Shown here: positions 5,239 to 7,053 of the stretch, piece by piece
Layout of the letters: every line of letters starts with the position of its first letter
How positions within the stretch are numbered: position 1 is the first letter of the stretch
NCBI GenBank assembly: GCA_043798435.1
Contig: JAZDOR010000177.1
Coordinates: forward strand, 1-7,053
Reading direction: 5' to 3'
DNA from: JAGUXG01 sp043798435
GTDB lineage: Bacteria; UBA9089; UBA9088; JAGUXG01
DNA: 7,053 nt
The notes under the pieces: model-generated
What the model saw: the letters and a program-made list of their open reading frames with translations, nothing else
What the model was told of the DNA's origin: nothing
Databases searched by the model: none
Position numbers and translations under genes: made by a program

Positions 5239-6114
5239 ATGCTAAATATTAAAAGCTTCACAAAATTTCTGCTTCTTTTAGCCATACTCATCCGACCCCT
5301 TTCCTGTGGAATGGCAGAGCCTTCATCCAATTGGCTAATCCTCATCATTCTCTTACTGGCACTTGGAATTCATTTTATAAAAAGGCAGGAGGCTTTTTCA
5401 ACTCCGCTTGACCTCCCCTTATTCTTCTTTGGCTCCTCTCTTCTTATCAGTCTCATCCTTTCAAAGGGCAGGGGTTTTGAGATAGCCTCTCAGTTTTTGG
5501 CTTGCTTTCTTGTCTTGTATCTTGCCATCAACTGCCAACCAAAAGAGAAGACGATAAGGGCTGTTCTACTCTTTTCTGGCATCTTGGTAAGCCTCTATGC
5601 TATCTACCAAAAATTTTGGGGGCTTTCTGAGACACGAGCGTTTATTGAGATGTATCAACTTGGGGATCAGTTTTTAGGCAGGGCAAGCTCGGATAGAGTC
5701 TTTTCCACATTTATGTATCCCAATAGCTTGGCCGGTTACCTTGTTTTGATTCTTCCCCTTTCTATTTCAAAGAGAACCTGGCCTATCACCCTTCTTTATC
5801 TTTACGCATTATATCTTTCTGGCTCAAGGGGAGGTTTTGTCTCCCTGTTTCTTGTTCTCTTTGTCTTTCTTTGGATGAAGGCAAAGAGGCTGGCATACCT
5901 GTGGTCTATCATCTCTCTGGTTCTTTTCATTCATTTTCTTACCCCTATTCCAGGCTCAGCAACGGCAAGGTTTTCTTACTGGATGACCTCTATTGCCATC
6001 ATCAAAGAACACCCTCTTGGCGTTGGGCTCTCAGAATTTGGCAATTCATACATTAAGTACAAACCAGCCTTAGCCCAAGAGACAAGAAATGCTCATAATG
6101 GCTTTTGCAGATAG
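5239..6114 (+). CDS. O-antigen ligase/polymerase-like membrane protein, N-terminal part (frameshifted)
   Basis: This is the N-terminal 291 residues of a Wzy_C/WaaL-type integral membrane protein, a family that polymerises or transfers undecaprenyl-linked glycans at the outer face of the cytoplasmic membrane. Hydrophobic helices lie near residues 9-24, 31-47, 58-75, 82-98, 106-124, 155-174, 180-194, 200-213 and 218-234. Family-like motifs are YPNSLAG (160-166), SGSRGG (194-199, with R197 a likely conserved arginine), HPLGVGLSEFGN (258-269) and NAHN (284-287). The last two residues (CR) and the stop come from a frameshift: the expected continuation AHNGF-LQIGVEAGIFGL lies in the next frame from 6105. 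The ATG start keeps the first membrane helix; no Shine-Dalgarno is visible. Whether it is a ligase, a polymerase or a pilin glycosyltransferase cannot be told. Confidence 0.85.
   Translation: MLNIKSFTKFLLLLAILIRPLSCGMAEPSSNWLILIILLLALGIHFIKRQEAFSTPLDLPLFFFGSSLLISLILSKGRGFEIASQFLACFLVLYLAINCQPKEKTIRAVLLFSGILVSLYAIYQKFWGLSETRAFIEMYQLGDQFLGRASSDRVFSTFMYPNSLAGYLVLILPLSISKRTWPITLLYLYALYLSGSRGGFVSLFLVLFVFLWMKAKRLAYLWSIISLVLFIHFLTPIPGSATARFSYWMTSIAIIKEHPLGVGLSEFGNSYIKYKPALAQETRNAHNGFCR
6103..6107 (+). other. One-base frameshift site in the ligase-like gene
   Basis: The frame reads GGC TTT TGC AGA TAG and stops at 6112-6114. One extra T in the TTTT run (6103-6106) would give GGC TTT TTG CAG ATA GGG and restore one 510-residue protein across the conserved AHN-x-x-LQIGVEAG junction. 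The run is short and there is no canonical X XXY YYZ slippery heptamer, so a real one-base deletion or an assembly error is more likely than programmed frameshifting. Confidence 0.85.
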
Positions 6115-6770
6115 GGGTTGAAGCTGGAATCTTTGGCCTTTTTTCGTATCTCTGGCTTACCTTTTGTTTCCTGCAAAAAGGATGGAGGATAGCAAAAGAA
6201 AGGGCATATCTTTTGCCATACTACCTTGGTGGGTTTTCTTTTTTTATTCACTCATCTCTTGACTTTGACCTATATATCCCAGGAATCTCTCTTCTTTCAT
6301 TTTTATTCTTAGGAATGGTCTTTGAAAGCGAAAAGAAAGGGGTCCAAACTTCAAGATTTTCGCAAATCTCAGCCCTTCTCCTCATTCCTTTCATCTTTTA
6401 CTCTAACCAGATGAAGCAATCTTACGAATATGTAGAAGAAGGATGGTCATCTCTTTTTGTGAGGGATTATGAGCAAGCCCTCCAGTCATTTACGAAGGCA
6501 AGCAAACTCAATCCAGAAAATGGAGAGATTCTATTTGAGCAAGGGAGGATTTATGATCACTTAGAAAGGAAAAGGGAGGCAGAAAGATTTTATAGGGAAG
6601 CAATCCTCAGAAACCCAAATGTAGCAAGTTATCACTTTCAACTTGCCTTATTTCTTATCAGAAAGGGTGGCGACCAAAAGGAGATAATCCAGCATCTTGC
6701 GATTGCCTCCTGCCTCTATCCAACAAAGCCCATCTACAAAGCAGTCTTAGAGCTACAAAAAAATAAGTAA
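6105..6770 (+). CDS. O-antigen ligase-like protein, C-terminal part with TPR repeats (frameshifted)
   Basis: This is the C-terminal remainder of the gene begun at 5239; numbering here starts at the TTG at 6105. QIGVEAGIFGLFSYLWL (2-18) is the standard continuation after the AHN motif of the Wzy_C domain. Further helices lie at about 37-53, 57-73 and 87-101, and FIHSSLDFDLYIPG (47-60) resembles the late His/Asp loop of the family. The cytoplasmic or periplasmic tail holds about three TPR-like units (107-139, 140-172, 174-207; for example EQALQSFTKASKLNPEN), common on ligases of this type and likely to bind partners. No Shine-Dalgarno precedes the TTG, so separate translation is doubtful. Its TAA stop (6768-6770) lies inside the AGTAAC edge motif of block D. 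Confidence 0.8.
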   Translation: MQIGVEAGIFGLFSYLWLTFCFLQKGWRIAKERAYLLPYYLGGFSFFIHSSLDFDLYIPGISLLSFLFLGMVFESEKKGVQTSRFSQISALLLIPFIFYSNQMKQSYEYVEEGWSSLFVRDYEQALQSFTKASKLNPENGEILFEQGRIYDHLERKREAERFYREAILRNPNVASYHFQLALFLIRKGGDQKEIIQHLAIASCLYPTKPIYKAVLELQKNK

Positions 6771-6824
6771 CACTCCAGCCTCTGAAAAGAAAATGGAAAA
6801 CTTTCGGAAAAAAGGAAAAAGAGA

Positions 6825-6915
6825 CTAACCACAAAGGCACAAAGGAAATTCAATGCAAAATTATCAATGTAAAATTAGCAATGCAAAATGAAGGAGATTT
6901 AATTTTGAAATGCTA
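6825..6915 (+). repeat. 91-bp direct repeat, copy 2
   Basis: This is the same-orientation partner of 1927-2017, identical at 89 of 91 positions. The three 14-bp units are at 6850-6863, 6864-6877 and 6878-6891. The bases before it (aaaaagaga) also match those before the insertion in block B (1755-1763), which makes this the uninterrupted version of the locus. Confidence 0.9.
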
Positions 6916-6959
6916 TACTCAAGTAAATTGGGATGGCAAAAAATAAATAAAGTTTTTTT

Positions 6960-7028
6960 GACACAGATTACACTGATTTTCACTGATAAAATGTAAAAAT
7001 TATCTGTGTTCATCTGTGTCTATCAGTG
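6960..7028. repeat. Inverted repeat of ACACAGAT / CACTGAT units
   Basis: GACACAGAT (6960-6968) is the exact reverse complement of ATCTGTGTC (7012-7020), and CACTGATA (6981-6988) of TATCAGTG (7021-7028). The left half holds short near-tandem units (CACAGATTA, CACTGATTTT, CACTGATAAAA). It could form a hairpin, but there is no GC-rich stem followed by a U-tract to support an intrinsic terminator. Confidence 0.7.
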
Positions 7029-7053
7029 TCTAAATATTTGATTTTTTATTTTT

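Larger units (their letters stand above)
6766..7053. repeat. Noncoding block D (right side runs out of the window)
   Basis: No gene is seen. The left edge AGTAACACT (6766-6774) matches the left edge of block B (1704-1712) and contains the stop codon of the preceding gene. A purine-rich run (6785-6824) follows, then a single CTAA (6825-6828) at the point where block B holds its insertion, then the shared 91-bp repeat. After 6915 the sequence departs from block B, passes through AT-rich DNA and enters a different inverted repeat. The far edge is not in the window. Confidence 0.7.

Noticed and set aside
6105..6107. TTG as a true start of a separate TPR membrane protein
   Set aside because: It falls in the middle of the conserved AHN...LQIGVEAG loop of the ligase family and has no Shine-Dalgarno, so it is the continuation of the upstream gene.
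6100..6108. Programmed -1 ribosomal frameshift at TTTT
   Set aside because: There is no X XXY YYZ heptamer in frame, the T run is only four bases, and no obvious pseudoknot or stem follows; a one-base deletion explains it more simply.

Overview
The window reads as a piece of an uncultured bacterial genome with moderate to low GC, carrying housekeeping and cell-surface genes separated by long, repeat-rich noncoding blocks. The exact lineage cannot be fixed from the sequence. The large secreted protease ends in a 'PNP...' FlgD-Ig / type A sorting-like tail, and the spacers are palindromic and repeat-laden. Both would suit a candidate-phylum lineage from metagenomes (for example Desantisbacteria- or Omnitrophota-like groups); this is inference only.

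Layout. 1-111: end of a repeat block (block A). 155-1663, minus strand: leuA, 2-isopropylmalate synthase, with a strong sigma70-like promoter lying almost on its start codon. 1704-2140: block B, a nested palindrome whose left arm holds a 159-bp MITE-like insertion. 2185-4866, plus strand: an 893-residue secreted protein joining a complete subtilisin (S8) domain to a complete clostripain-like (C11) cysteine peptidase, then an Ig-like region and the sorting-like tail. 4864-5220: block C, a roughly 355-bp nested palindrome built largely from 7-bp repeats. 5239-6114 and 6105-6770, plus strand: two halves of one O-antigen ligase/polymerase-like membrane protein with a TPR tail, split by a one-base frameshift at 6103-6106. 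6766-7053: block D, which repeats 91 bp of block B and has other inverted repeats further on.

The most unusual content is in the noncoding blocks. Blocks B and C are organised concentrically: an AGTAAC-type motif at the edge, then purine-rich runs (pyrimidine-rich on the far side), then tandem heptads, then a core inverted repeat, all sharing nearly the same centre. The edge motif points into the block at every boundary seen. It overlaps the stop codons of the protease and the TPR fragment, and lies two bases from the leuA -35 box. Comparing blocks B and D gives an occupied/empty site pair for the 159-bp insertion, with CTAA on both sides of it in B and one CTAA in D.

The genes do not form an obvious pathway. 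leuA is an isolated leucine-biosynthesis gene. The protease and the glycan ligase-like protein both act at or outside the cytoplasmic membrane, but block C separates them and no shared operon is implied.
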